From: Chara braunii
Lineage: Eukaryota; Streptophyta; Charophyceae; Charales; Characeae
NCBI GenBank assembly: GCA_003427395.1
Contig: BFEA01000161.1
Span: 2,406,776 to 2,432,729, forward strand
Length of the DNA: 25,954 nt
Direction of reading: 5' to 3'
The position numbers and the translations under genes were made by a program. Below the pieces are notes generated by a model. That model searched no databases. It was not told where the DNA came from and saw nothing but the letters and a program-made list of their open reading frames with translations. The first letter of the stretch is position 1; each line of letters starts with the position of its first letter. Below, in pieces: positions 1 to 9,479 of the stretch.

Positions 1-111
1 AATATCATATAGTAGAGTAGTGTAGAGTACAGTGTCGTAGAAAAACGTGTCATCGAGTAGGGTAGAGTACATACAGTAGTGTCGTAGAGTGTCGTAGAGT
101 GTCGTAGAGTA
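1..111. repeat. degenerate 10-bp tandem repeat
   Basis: The unit GTCGTAGAGT occurs three times back to back at 81-110. Looser relatives (GTAGAGTAC, GTGTCGTAG) fill 1-80. It runs directly into the GT microsatellite. No coding potential is seen. Confidence 0.8.
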
Positions 112-113
112 GA

Positions 114-182
114 GTGTGTGTGTGTGTGTGTGCGTGTGCGTATCACGTGTGTGTGTGTGTGTATGTGTGCAGGTGCCCTGTG

Positions 183-247
<65 letters not shown>
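114..247. repeat. (GT)n microsatellite
   Basis: Almost pure GT dinucleotides, interrupted near 131-150 and 167-180; the longest uninterrupted part is about 203-247. The apparent 76-residue Cys/Val reading frame here only translates the repeat. Confidence 0.95.
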
Positions 248-249
<2 letters not shown>

Positions 250-520
250 GGGGTGTTGTATAAAACACGACCATCCCATTCAGAATGGGACACTAGACAT
301 TGTCGTTACGTCCAATGTTAGGCAAGGGGGGAAGGGGAGTAGTTAGGTACATGATACATCAAGGCACAAATTAGATAAGGAGTAGGTTAGCAGTGGTTAG
401 GAATGGGTATGAGAACCCAGCCGTAAGGGGGGTGCACGCCCTGAAGCGCGCTTTTAGCGGCTTAGCACCCATAGCAGCTCATCAGAGGGATTAGTCGTTA
501 GCAAGGCTCCTATTAGCACA

Positions 521-613
521 GAGGGTGGTAGGAAGTTGTAGTCAGGGGGTCGTGGGTACACACAACATGGGCGATTGGGGGTAAGGGTACAAAGGATCTG
601 TACCTGAGGAGTC
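521..613. repeat. 93-bp dispersed direct repeat, copy 1
   Basis: This 93-bp block recurs in the same orientation at 2270-2362 with five substitutions that I can count and no indels. The flanks do not match, so it is a duplicated fragment. The second copy abuts a minus-strand hAT-like fragment, so this copy is probably a relic of the same element family. Confidence 0.8.
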
Positions 614-1560
614 GTGTCTGGAGAAGCGACGTAGTCAGTCGCTGCCATAGCTGCCATAGCTCTCGAGCTTCGGCGCAGCGATGGATCAGGAGCTCCGTTG
701 GTCGAAGCACGGAGTGGCCGGCCCAAGAAGGTACCTTGCCAGCCGCAGACAGACGGTTAGCTCGCCTGGTTGCGTAGTATGAGGGTGGTGCATGCAGATG
801 AGCAGCAGCAGCATTGCTGCGTAGTGATGAGGTAATCTTTGCGCATAGCAGAGCCAGAGGCTGAGTGCAGGAGGAGGGTAGAGAGGTGGAATGCAACTGA
901 ATACATAGTAATTGTGATATGTCGGGTTTGTGGTAGTGGGCGTAGGAGGAAGAGGTATTCGCAGCAGGGGAGGGTTAGCGGAGGCTGCCATTGCATTAAG
1001 GGGTATACGTGTTTTGTCTGTAGATGGTCATGGCGGGGGTGGAGTGTAGGGAGGTGGCGGTGGGGGGTGTAGTGTGGTTACTCGGGTTGTATGAACGAGA
1101 TTTAGTGTCGGGAGGGTAAGTTTGCGGGGGACTTGGCTTAGTGTGATGTGGGCGAGTGCTTTCAGTCAGGGTCGGAGGGAGCGAGGTGCATTACGGTACT
1201 TTACTCGATGCATGCTTTTGTCTTGTTTCTGTTGTCGTGTCGTGTCGTGGCTATGGAGGTGTGTGTTGTGTAGTGGGGGTAGTGTGACAGTGGTCTTGTC
1301 ACGGGTTGTTAGTGTCGTTTCGTTCGATTGTCTTATGTGGTAGGTCATGTTCTGTTTTTTTGTGTGGTGTCAATTCGTGAAGGTGGTGTTTCACGTTTCG
1401 GACCCGGTCGCCGTGTTGCTTGGTAGTCGTAATTCTTTTTTTTTGTGTGAGTCGTAGTTCTTTTTATTAAGAAAATGGGTTTTGGGTGCGCGAGGTGTTG
1501 TTTGAGTATTTCACCCAGGCCCATAACCAAAGGTATTACGTGATTGTATCTGCGTTTATA
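614..1560. other. G/T-skewed gene-free stretch
   Basis: The plus strand is strongly enriched in G and T, with many GGTGG, GTGGGGG and GTTGT tracts (for example 1024-1075). Several open frames cross it on both strands, but they overlap one another, are low in complexity and show no domain I recognise. I support no gene here. Confidence 0.5.
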
Positions 1561-1677
1561 TGTTGTTTTTTACTGTTGTGTATGATCAAATTTGGTTTGT
1601 TGTTACTTGTGCATACATCGTGGTTTGTCAGGGGTGTTAGTGAGGGAGTTTCTTAGGAGGGAGGAAAGTTTTGCGTA

Positions 1678-1968
1678 TAATTTATTATTTTAGGCTTCTA
1701 GTGAGTTTTGTTATTATTATTTATTATTATTTTTTTTTTAAAAGCTAATATTATTATTATTGCTATTGTTTTAGTTTTATTCTGATTAATATTATTTTAT
1801 TATTCTTATTTATTAAAAATATTATTATTTTATTATTTTATTATTTTATTATTTATTTTTTATTCATATTAAAAAAAAAGAATTTTTACTCTTAATTTTA
1901 ATTTTTAATTTTTAATTTTTAATTTTTAATTTTAAATGTTGTATGTTTGTGTGTGTGTGTGTGTGTGT
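1678..1968. repeat. AT-rich simple sequence ending in (GT)n
   Basis: TTA/TTATT repeats span about 1678-1860. A run of TTTTTAA-type units spans 1891-1936. A (GT)10 follows at 1949-1968. The remaining sequence to 2269 is T-rich and shows no gene. Confidence 0.8.
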
Positions 1969-2269
1969 ATCGTATTTGACCCATAACCGATATGTGCGGT
2001 ATTGTTTGTATGCTACATAGGTGTGTGGCCTATTGTTTACGTTGTGTACGGTTGGGGTGTGTTGTTCTATTTCCGGGGTGTGGGATAGCATTCAGTAGGT
2101 TGTATTAGGGGTGTAGTGGGGAGGAGTTTTTTTAGTTTTTTTATGCGATTATTTATTATTTATATTTCTAGTATTTTATTTTATTTTTAGTTTCTTTAGG
2201 TGTCTTTCATTTTTTTACAAAAATTTGTCATTTGCGACTTTTACTTTTTACGTTTGTTAATTATTTATT

Positions 2270-2362
2270 GAGGGTGGTAGGAAGTTGTCGTCAGGGGGTC
2301 ATGGGTACAGACAACATGGGCGATTGGGGGTAAGGGTACAGAGGATCCGTACCTGAGGAGTC
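2270..2362. repeat. 93-bp dispersed direct repeat, copy 2
   Basis: Second copy of the block at 521-613, with five differences. On the minus strand it forms the distal end of an open frame that starts near the conserved hAT-like block at 2672-2720, so this copy is likely the original context. Confidence 0.8.
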
Positions 2363-2771
2363 ACTTCCTGTGGGTGTCGGTGCAGAGCTCCTCATTCCTA
2401 TGTCCGATTCCTCACCCACCCCGGCTCCTGCGACTGACGCTCCTTCGACCTCTGCGAGCGGTATCTCCGGATAATTAGATCCTTTATACCGGTTGTGCGA
2501 TCTTCCGGTTGCCCAGAGTGTGGCACCGAAGAATTTGGGTGGATTGTCGGATGCCGGATCCTTGGAGGCCGGGCCACATCCAGACGAGGCAGAGGCACCT
2601 ATAGGCAGCAGGCCGTCACGTCTTACTACGCAGACCCACTGGAGCACACATGGCACTTGGAGATCATGCGGAAATGACATTTCGTTAAAATTGACGTTTT
2701 TTACTATTTTCACGAAATTTGGCATCCAAGAAAAAACTGTGTTTTTTTAGTGTTTTTGTCTAGGTTACCAA

Positions 2772-2843
2772 TGGTCCGGAGAACGTCTCCACCGGATGTC
2801 TCCCCCCTCCGTCGTCCGGATTTCCGGACGATGCCTTTTTGGC

Positions 2844-2870
<27 letters not shown>
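2772..2870. repeat. GC-rich hairpin cluster followed by poly-A
   Basis: Three stems sit in a row. GGAGA/TCTCC lies near 2778-2790. TCGTCCGG at 2812-2819 pairs with CCGGACGA at 2824-2831 over a 4-nt loop. ATGCC at 2831-2835 pairs with GGCAT at 2841-2845. An uninterrupted run of 25 A follows. The GTCCGG motif is shared with the island at 3150-3290, so both are probably subterminal regions of related elements. Confidence 0.65.
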
Positions 2871-2874
<4 letters not shown>

Positions 2875-3106
2875 AACAGTGTTGCGCATGGTCTAGAGAC
2901 CCCCCACAAAAAAATTCAGATTTTTCTGAGCATTTGCTGATAGGGTGGTATTTGGGGGGGGAGGGGGGGGTAGAAGGGGTTTTGGTTGGGATAGGAAGGG
3001 TATAGATGGGGAATGAATCTTTAAAGATTTTTATTATTTATTCTACTGGCCCAAATGATCCAAAAATTTGGTGGCATACACCTGATACAAGGTGGAAGCC
3101 ACATGA

Positions 3107-3107
3107 T

Positions 3108-3149
<42 letters not shown>
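3107..3149. repeat. poly-T tract
   Basis: A 43-nt T run with a single C at 3120. Opposite-strand homopolymers (A at 2846-2870, T here) flank the spacer between the two head-to-head hAT-like units. Confidence 0.9.
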
Positions 3150-3151
<2 letters not shown>

Positions 3152-3290
3152 GCTAGTTCGGACATGCCCTGTCCGGTCCGACGTCCGACCAGACGTCCAG
3201 TCGGACATCCCGAACGGTCAGGGGGGTCCCGGACGTCATTGGACCCACGACATTGACCATTGATGGTCCAACGTCCTGGGGACTCCGGAC
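3150..3290. repeat. GTCCGGAC-rich subterminal island of the plus-strand hAT element
   Basis: The island is dense in overlapping forms of GTCCGGAC, CGGACGTC and GGTCCGAC in both orientations, including TGGTCCAACGTCC and GGACTCCGGACC. hAT transposases such as Ac are known to bind short subterminal repeats, and this island lies just before the transposase pseudogene. The binding role is inferred. Exact element ends and a target-site duplication were not found. Confidence 0.5.
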
Positions 3291-3489
3291 CATCTGATGT
3301 ATCTCGACGTAAATAATCCTCAAAATACATCTGAGAATTTAAAAAAAAATGAAAAAAATCGAGGCAGATCAGATGGTCTGATGTGGTCGGCAAAAGAACA
3401 AAAAAAAATTGAGGACGCCGGACCATCAATGGTCGGATGTGGTCAGCACAAAAAAATGCAAAGAAATATTGTGCTTTTTTTTAAGATCA

Positions 3490-3529
3490 ATTTCGTGAAA
3501 ATAGTAAAAGATGTCAATGTTCACGAAAT
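3490..3529. repeat. 10-bp inverted repeat upstream of hAT transposase
   Basis: ATTTCGTGAA at 3490-3499 is perfectly inverted as TTCACGAAAT at 3520-3529 with a 20-nt spacer. A near-perfect version is present in the minus-strand relative at 2672-2720. Conservation of the palindrome in both copies hints at a structural or binding role, but its closeness to possible coding sequence leaves other explanations open. Confidence 0.55.
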
Positions 3530-5062
3530 GTCTATTGCGGTTCATTGTCGAGAGTGGGATGACGTTCAACTGTCTGAAGCTTGAAAACTTCAAACGCATG
3601 TTCACGATCATCATTCCACCTGTCGTTTCGGGGTCACCTACGCCGAAAGTTCCCACATATCACATACTTCACACGACCCTTTTGGATGAGCTTGATGCAG
3701 AGGTTCAAAAGTGCGTCAAACCCATCCTCGATTCGTCGATAAAGACGGGTTGCATGATCATGACAGACGAATGGATCAACATCCGTGGTCAGACGTTGTG
3801 CAAGTACCTGGTCAGGACAGATAAGGGGGTTATGTACGTCGCCACAAATGTTGTGCACGAGAAGAAGGACGCCACTACCTTGACGAAGTCTTGGTTGAAG
3901 AGAGTGAAGTTCATGAACATCAAATGAAGCGATATCACTACTTTCGTCACAGACTCCGTCGGGGTCAACTTCGCGGCAATGGATGTCTTCCAGGAGGATG
4001 AGAGCGTCAAACACATCTTCTGGATTTATTGCGTTGCACACGTCATGGACCTCATCCTTGAGGACATTGGAGGGATTGATTGGGTGGCCACCCGCATCGT
4101 GCAAGCGAGGATGGTCACGAGGTTCTTCAAGCGCCATAGCCATGCGCGAGAGGTTCTAGAGGCTTTCACGAAGAAGACTCTGTTGTTGCCAACAGAAACC
4201 CGCTTTGGAACGAATGTGATCATGATCAGGCGGCTTCTGGAGTCCGAGTTGATGTAGGTGGCGTTGGACGGTCGCTGGCGTAATACAGTGTGGTCGACGA
4301 CGAAGACTCGGAAGGACGTGGTCGAGGTCACTGCATGTGTTGGGTCACCTCCGTGGTGGGAGGATTTGCGAGCGCTGTGCAAGTTGATGGATCCCATCAT
4401 GAACATGTTGCAGATGGTGGACAGCGATACGAAGCAGATTAGTAAGATTTTGCGTCATTACGACTATATGATCGCAACGTGTTTGTCTGTCTATGCTGAT
4501 ATTCGGGAGCAGCATGATATTGTGGGTGGAGGTGTTTGACAAGCGGCGGACCATGTTCAGCACCCCCGCTCACACAACTGTCATGATGTTGGGTCCTGAG
4601 TTTAGACACCCCACACTGGTCGATGACGCAGAGGTGCAGGGACTGATCGCCGCTTCGGTTCAGTTCCACTACCCGGAGAGGTCATCGCAGCACACAGAGG
4701 TCCTCACTGCGATTGGCAAGTTCCACACGAGGGAACCTCCATTCGACGACGTCAACATGCATCGAGTCCATGCGAGCTACAATTATGCAGACAATTTTTG
4801 GTCGACAAAACAGGCCAGGCTTCCACATACTGCTTACTTCGCGAGCAGGATCCTTCCCATTTGGTCGACCACATCACCGTGCGAGAGAGTGTGGTCTCGT
4901 TGGAGTTCCATTCATTCCAAGTCACTCAACAGGTTGGAGGTCGCACGAGCTGAGAAGCTCGTGAGGTGTCATTGGAACTTGCGGCTCCTGGACAGACCAT
5001 CATTGTCTGACGACACCCCAGCAGAGGGGCCCGATGTGTACGAGAAGTGGGTGCACTATTAG
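3511..5062 (+). pseudogene. hAT-superfamily transposase (DUF659 plus C-terminal dimerisation), broken
   Basis: A cut-and-paste DNA transposase relic. The first frame (3511-4539) holds a DUF659-like region: GCMIMTDEW, with the first catalytic Asp at 3766-3768, then VTDSVGVNF, with the second Asp at 3952-3954, followed by IFWIYCVAHVMDLILEDIG and TRFGT. The reading then shifts by one base near 4530. The second frame (to 5062) contains WSTTSPCERVW, with the catalytic Glu at 4883-4885, and IHSKSLNRL, typical of the hAT C-terminal dimerisation region. Breaks seen: TGA at 3925-3927, TAG at 4255-4257, the frameshift and TAG at 5060-5062. No N-terminal BED zinc finger is visible. The RNase H-like D-D-E triad is known for the family. 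This copy cannot make a full protein, although its core residues survive, which suggests fairly recent decay. Family assignment is firm; boundaries are not. Confidence 0.85.
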
Positions 5063-5716
5063 CAACATGGGGAGGAGTTGCCAATCGACCAGCAACTCGT
5101 CACAGGCACCGGGGCGCTGGCCAGGTTCGCACACGAGGAGATGTTGCATGCGAGGGATAGGATGTGCAACATTTCTCGCATGGGAGCCATGCGACGGTTG
5201 GAGGAGTTGGATAGGAGGAGACGCAGGGGTGGTGCTCGTGGAGGTGGAGGTTGCGGAGAGCGTGGACGAGCTGGTCGACACAAAGTTGTGCGTAGAGGGT
5301 TTGTCAGTCGACGACCACAGGGGGACGAGGTCGTCTGCAAAGCACGTCACCGGTGGGACGAGGGCCACTTCTTGTACGCGAGCTCGTCTAGTGATGATGA
5401 TGATTTTTCCGCATTGCGCACTCCGGTTGCAAGGGACGACGACAAGGAGGGAGCACACCATTCGCCGTCCGCCCACGATGATAGAGATGGCGATGGACGG
5501 GATGCACAACATTCACCACCCGGCCACGATGACAGGGATGGCGTGGAGAGGGTGCGGAGGGGTCACCACCCGCCCACGATAACAGGGATAGCGATGGAGA
5601 GGGTGCACACCAACCACTACCCGCCCATGATCACAGAGATGGCGACACCGGTCAACACCTGCAGGCGGCACCACTTCCATGGACATCGACCCCAATGTAT
5701 AGGACGATGGAGGTGA
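5063..5716 (+). pseudogene. C-terminal extension of the hAT transposase frame
   Basis: After the TAG at 5060-5062 the same frame stays open for about 218 codons, so this was probably one protein with the transposase. The extension starts with a helical, Met/Arg-rich stretch (LARFAHEEMLHARDRM, then RRLEELDRRRRR). A Gly/Arg-rich linker and an acidic SSSSDDDD patch come next. It ends in tandem His-Asp-Asp-Arg-Asp repeats. I recognise no domain. Charged, low-complexity tails are common after the hAT dimerisation domain. Alternatively it is an independent ORF that happens to be in phase. Confidence 0.45.
5440..5650 (+). repeat. 51-bp in-frame minisatellite, about four copies
   Basis: The motif CGCCCACGATNACAGRGATG starts near 5470, 5521, 5571 and 5622, a period of about 51 bp (17 codons). 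The first copies encode HDDRDG-type repeats. Later copies have drifted to different residues. It sits in the transposase C-terminal extension. Confidence 0.75.
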
Positions 5717-5768
5717 CTCTGACGACAGCGGTGGCGACTGTGCTCCACGACCTAGTCATGGTGTTGTT

Positions 5769-6434
5769 TTGAAGCGCCTGAAGCGCAGACCGAAGGAGAT
5801 GGACACCGTCGCCTCTCCCGTGCGTAGACGTCATGGCGGGGGGTCCACCATTGCAGTCCCCCGCATCCTCGGCGACGAGCATGTCGTCGTGTCCGAGGAC
5901 TCCATGAGCGATGACGCGATTGAGGAGCTCGACACCGATGACGCTGCCATTGCTCCCCAACAAGGTGAGACGGTGATTCTCCAGGCGACAACAACATCCT
6001 CGATTGAGCTCTAGTAGGACACTAAGACTGATCTTGGGGACGAGGTATGACGGACCCTCGTTGTTTTGGACGATCGGGGGATTATGCCCCCTCCTAGCGG
6101 TGTCGTTCTCACGCAATTTGATGGGGTAGTCAATAAAGTCATTTCAGAGGTATTGGGTGGAGGGTCAAATGCGCTTCGCACTGCACCGCCCGCATTGGCA
6201 GCGGACATTGTTGTCCTCTCCTATGCGGACGAAAAGGAGGATGGAGAGGTTTCACACACCCCGGCAGGTGCGCACAGTGCAGCCACTGAAGCCGGCCTCA
6301 CATACCCCACGGGCAGTATTCCGCCCACCGATGAGTTATTGGCCATGGATTCGGCCCTCGCAAAGCTTCCAGACCTTTCCACTTTGATATCTCGAATCTA
6401 CCCATTGTGCCACCACATGAGCACATCAACCTGA
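5769..6434 (+). pseudogene. unrecognised acidic ORF remnant downstream of hAT transposase
   Basis: A third frame is open at 5769-6014 and again at 6066-6434, in the same phase, separated by TAG at 6012-6014 and further stops. The first part is Arg/Lys-rich, then acidic (SDDAIEELDTDD). The second is Ala/Thr/Pro-rich. No domain is recognisable. It may continue the transposase C-terminus after another frameshift near 5716-5769, or be a second element-encoded protein. A weaker open frame continues at 6534-6782. The lack of repeats and the moderate complexity make it more plausible than a random frame, but evidence is thin. Confidence 0.3.
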
Positions 6435-6789
6435 TGGCGAGGACGGAGGCGATGGAGGCATCACACATTTTGACGAGTTCGGCGGTGACACGATTCTGCA
6501 TCCCATGGTGGCCGCCATGACCAGTGTTTTCGTGTGGGGAAACCTTGGGCGGTGGACCAAGGCAAGGCCGAGACGAGCACATGCCGCCGACACAATGGTC
6601 CACGCATCTCTGTGCAGCGCAGTTTAGTGGATTCATTGGATAGGTTAGTGTCTCCAGACTGCGGCGGGCAGCAGAGTCGCTCTCTTCGGTCGGTCCTTGT
6701 TGATGGATCAAGAAACCCAGTGTTGCTCCAACAGGAGCATTGTTCTTTCCTCTCTTCTATTTGTTCTGACATACTCAAGTAGTAGGTTG

Positions 6790-7299
6790 CTATGAATCCC
6801 CCACGGTCGCGGTCGTCGCGGGCACAATCATGGACCGCAGTCCCGGCTGCAGGGCCGCGGTCATGACCACGGTCCTTGGTCATGAAAAAAAAAAAAAAAA
6901 CGAATTTAGAAAAATCTGAAAATAATATGTTATGCAAAAAAATAAAGTGCACTACTTTTGTCATATCAAAATTCGTTACCAAATTTGAGATAAAAAACAA
7001 ACAAAATCCTTTATTTTTCTTACTAAAAGAACAAAGTGAAGACCTTTTGTCTGAGGGATTTTAGTTTTTCATTTAAAAAAAAAAAAAACATAAAAAAATC
7101 AAACAAAAATTATACGGTTGTAGAGCGCAAAGAAACCTACAACCCCATATTTTTATTTTTTTTCTCACCTATTACACTAGGATTTAAAAATGTCAGGGTT
7201 TTCCGACTTCACTTGGCCGCCGGCGGTCACCCGCTACGGTCGGGATGCCGACCTCGTGCGGTTAAATGGACCGGGGTCACGACCGCGGGTGATGCATAG
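6790..7299. mobile_element. hAT-like MITE (510 bp) with exact 8-bp TSD
   Basis: The ends are inverted: CTATGAATCCCCCACGGTCG on the left and, reverse complemented, CTATGCATCACCCGCGGTCG on the right. The flanks GTAGGTTG at 6782-6789 and GTAGGTTG at 7300-7307 are identical 8-mers, the duplication length typical of hAT insertion. The ends are GC-rich with repeated GGTCATGACC, CGGTCG and GGTCAC forms. A 16-A run follows at 6885-6900, then an AT-rich core with CAAATTTGAGAT-type sequence. There is no transposase, so it would be mobilised in trans. Its left TSD begins right after the hAT remnants, consistent with insertion beside them. Confidence 0.85.
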
Positions 7300-7307
7300 G
7301 TAGGTTG

Positions 7308-8084
7308 ATTAAGACGTGAATCTCTTGCGACTTGGTCAATACCAAGCAATTGGTCATTCAAACAGGCATTCAACTAAATCACACATAAAGACTTGACTCC
7401 CTTCCACTGCTTCCCGTTCATTTAATGCAAACGCAAACAACATAGGATTCGTGAAAACCTAACAAAAAAAATTGTCAGGTTTGCGCGAAAATTTTTAAAG
7501 ATTCTGATAGTACATTTTTCAAACCTTCTACATGAACAAAATTCTATGTGAAGTAAATTAACTAAAAAAAGAAGAATAAAAAAGTAAATTTTCAGAACCA
7601 CTGGAAGTGATGAGGAGAGAAGCAAGTTTTTTTACAAAAAATCACTACCTTGCAAAGCACCGTTTGTTCAGGAACCGAAATACCCCAATTTTTTGTTTAT
7701 CTAAAAAAATCATATTTATAGTTGTATAAGGTATGTAGCACGACGAATCTATTCGGAGGTTTTTCAAACATGCACACATATTCTCCTGTTCACAAATATG
7801 TTTGTTCGCATATGTTCTCTCATAGATGGACAAATATGTTATTTTTTTGTGTTTTTTATAAAAATATTTTCCCATTTTTTAATTTTAAATCGTGGTTGGC
7901 TAAGAATTTGAAGATGTCCCCCAAGGAAAAGTTATTTGAATTATTATTTTACATATATATTTTTGAACAAGGGTTTTACAATTAGCTTAAAAATGGATTT
8001 ATATTAATTTATAGTTCTATAAACTAGTTTTCGCAGAACTTGGTTTTTACCAAACTGCTGAAAACGACTTATAGTTATGTAAAT
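7308..8084. other. AT-rich gene-free stretch with small hairpins
   Basis: No credible gene. Short hairpins occur: CTTGG/CCAAG around 7330-7345, and TTGG/CCAA over a T loop around 8039-8053. Open frames here are short, AT-driven and without motifs. Confidence 0.5.
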
Positions 8085-8095
8085 GAGTATTCATA

Positions 8096-8410
8096 CGTAG
8101 CACCGTGTTCGCGTTCAGAGGCGAACGCGAACAAGCGCCCAAAACCCTCCGAACGCGAATATAAAAAATATTAAAAAAAAAAAAAACTTCTCAAAAACAT
8201 TTGGAAAAAATATATATCATGTAAAACAACAATACAAGCAACGTTTGCCTTGGAGTCATGTTCAAATTCATAACCAATCATGAGTTAAAAATAAAAAAAC
8301 AAAATTTATTTATTTATTTATTTATTTTTTACGAAAAAAAATTATGTTCGCCCGAACATGTTCGCTAGCTGTTCGTGCGAACGTGCGAACACGTTCGCTG
8401 TGCTACGCAG
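8096..8410. mobile_element. small TIR element with GTTCGCG-rich ends
   Basis: The left end CGTAGCACCGTGTTCGCG and the right end, reverse complemented, CTGCGTAGCACAGCGAACG are inverted with a 3-nt offset. Flanks GAGTATTCATA (8085-8095) and GAGTTTTCATA (8411-8421) differ at one base in 11, a possible target-site duplication longer than hAT's usual 8. The ends repeat GTTCGCG and CGAAC motifs. The core is AT-rich, with a poly-A near 8174-8187 and TTTA repeats near 8307-8328. The layout resembles the neighbouring elements, but the superfamily is uncertain (Mutator-like TSDs are 9-11 bp). Confidence 0.55.
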
Positions 8411-8533
8411 GAGTTTTCATAGAAACTATTTTTTTTAACATTGTTCGAGTTCGCCTTGCAGTCCTTAAGGATTGTCTTGTTTGAGGTATGTTTTTCCTCA
8501 ATCTACTATGAACGACTTATAGTCTTATAACAT

Positions 8534-9298
8534 CAGGGTAACCGGCGTTCGGGACGGGCCGAATGCCCGAACCCGAACGCCCGAACGTATGGGACCCCTT
8601 GGAGATGCGCTCGGCCGTTCGGGCCAAACGCGGACAAAAAAAAAAAAAAAAAAAAAAAAAAAAACGTCATCAAAAAAATCTGAAAAAAAAAAACGGTATG
8701 GAGAAAAATAAATTAAACAAGATTTGCCTGAGCATTACGTCCAAATTCCTTACCAAATTTGAAATAAAAATAAAATACACAGAACAAAGACTAATAATAA
8801 AAATATATAAAAATAAAAACATAAATAAATTTCGTGAGTGCGAAAGCATGTTCTTGACACCTCCATTTTGGCGATTTTTCAATTTTGTTTGGTATAGGTA
8901 AATGCCCTGAAAATTTTTAGATGTGTACTTCACATAATGCAAAACCCACTAAAAAAGTTTCCAAAAATAATAAAATTGTTTACACCCCGAACTAAAGTGA
9001 AAACAAAAAGTAAAAAGTGAAAAAAAACGTGGGTGAGCACGTTTTGACACCGCCATCTTTGGCGATTTTTAATTTTTATTTGGCTAAGCCAAATGGCTTG
9101 AAAATTTATAGACATGTACCTGACGTCATAAAGAACTCATAAAATAAAATTAAAAAAAAAACAAAATATTTTTAGGCCCCGAAATCATTTTTGGCGGGGG
9201 CCGAACGCCGTCAGGTTCGGACCCCGTACGGGACACCGAACCCCCGAACGTACGGAGCTCCGCCCGGGGGCCTCCGTATGTACGGGCTGGTAACCCTG
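8534..9298 (+). mobile_element. hAT-like MITE (765 bp), copy 1, exact 8-bp TSD
   Basis: The element begins CAGGGTAACC and ends GGTAACCCTG, a perfect 10-bp terminal inverted repeat. TATAACAT precedes it (8526-8533) and follows it (9299-9306), an exact 8-bp target-site duplication. The left end is packed with CCGAAC/GTTCGG. The right end mixes CCGAAC with CGTACGG. A long A-run follows the left GC block at about 8635-8664. Inside, a block of about 90 bp beginning GACACCKCCAT is repeated at about 8857 and 9046. No transposase is encoded. The element recurs inverted at 11132-11887. Confidence 0.92.
8857..9136. repeat. internal direct repeat of the CAGGGTAACC element
   Basis: Two diverged blocks of about 90 bp start near 8857 and 9046. 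Both run GACACC-CCAT, then TTGGCGATTTTT, a Gly/Trp-codon-like TTTGGYWWR stretch, TGAAAATTTWTAGA and TGTACYT. The same pair is present in the inverted copy at 11132-11887, so the duplication predates both insertions. Confidence 0.7.
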
Positions 9299-9306
9299 TA
9301 TAACAT

Positions 9307-9479
9307 ACTATTTCCTTGAAATAATTTTCTTGCACATATTGAGAATCGCTCAACTTTTTACATGTTTTTTCCCCTCCAGTTTTCGAAAACAATTAGAAAC
9401 GCTCTCTTTTATGTATAAAAAATAACAGTTTTGACTTTTACTTTTTCATTCAATAAAAAAATGTTAGGTTTTGTAGTTT
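9307..9479. other. AT-rich spacer
   Basis: Host-like AT-rich sequence between the element at 8534-9298 and the hairpin-rich region. I see no gene or repeat in it. Confidence 0.5.

Larger units (their letters stand above)
2270..2870 (-). mobile_element. fragment of a hAT-related element, minus strand
   Basis: The reverse complement of 2672-2720 matches 3488-3536, just upstream of the plus-strand hAT transposase. The same small peptide motif (FVKIVKxVNxxEMS) is readable in both. A minus-strand open frame of 144 codons (2725 to 2291) continues into Pro/Ser/Gly-rich sequence with no recognisable domain. Beyond its start lie a GC-rich hairpin island (2772-2845) and a 25-A run (2846-2870). I read this as the 5' part of a second, related element in the opposite orientation, with its transposase core missing. 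The function of the 144-codon frame is unknown, and it may be untranslated leader rather than protein. Confidence 0.45.

Noticed and set aside
116-346. 76-codon Cys/Val frame
   Set aside because: Direct translation of the GT microsatellite.
454-996. Several overlapping minus-strand frames of 79-127 codons
   Set aside because: All arise from the G-rich plus strand, overlap each other in different phases, and show no domain or conserved repeat of a protein.
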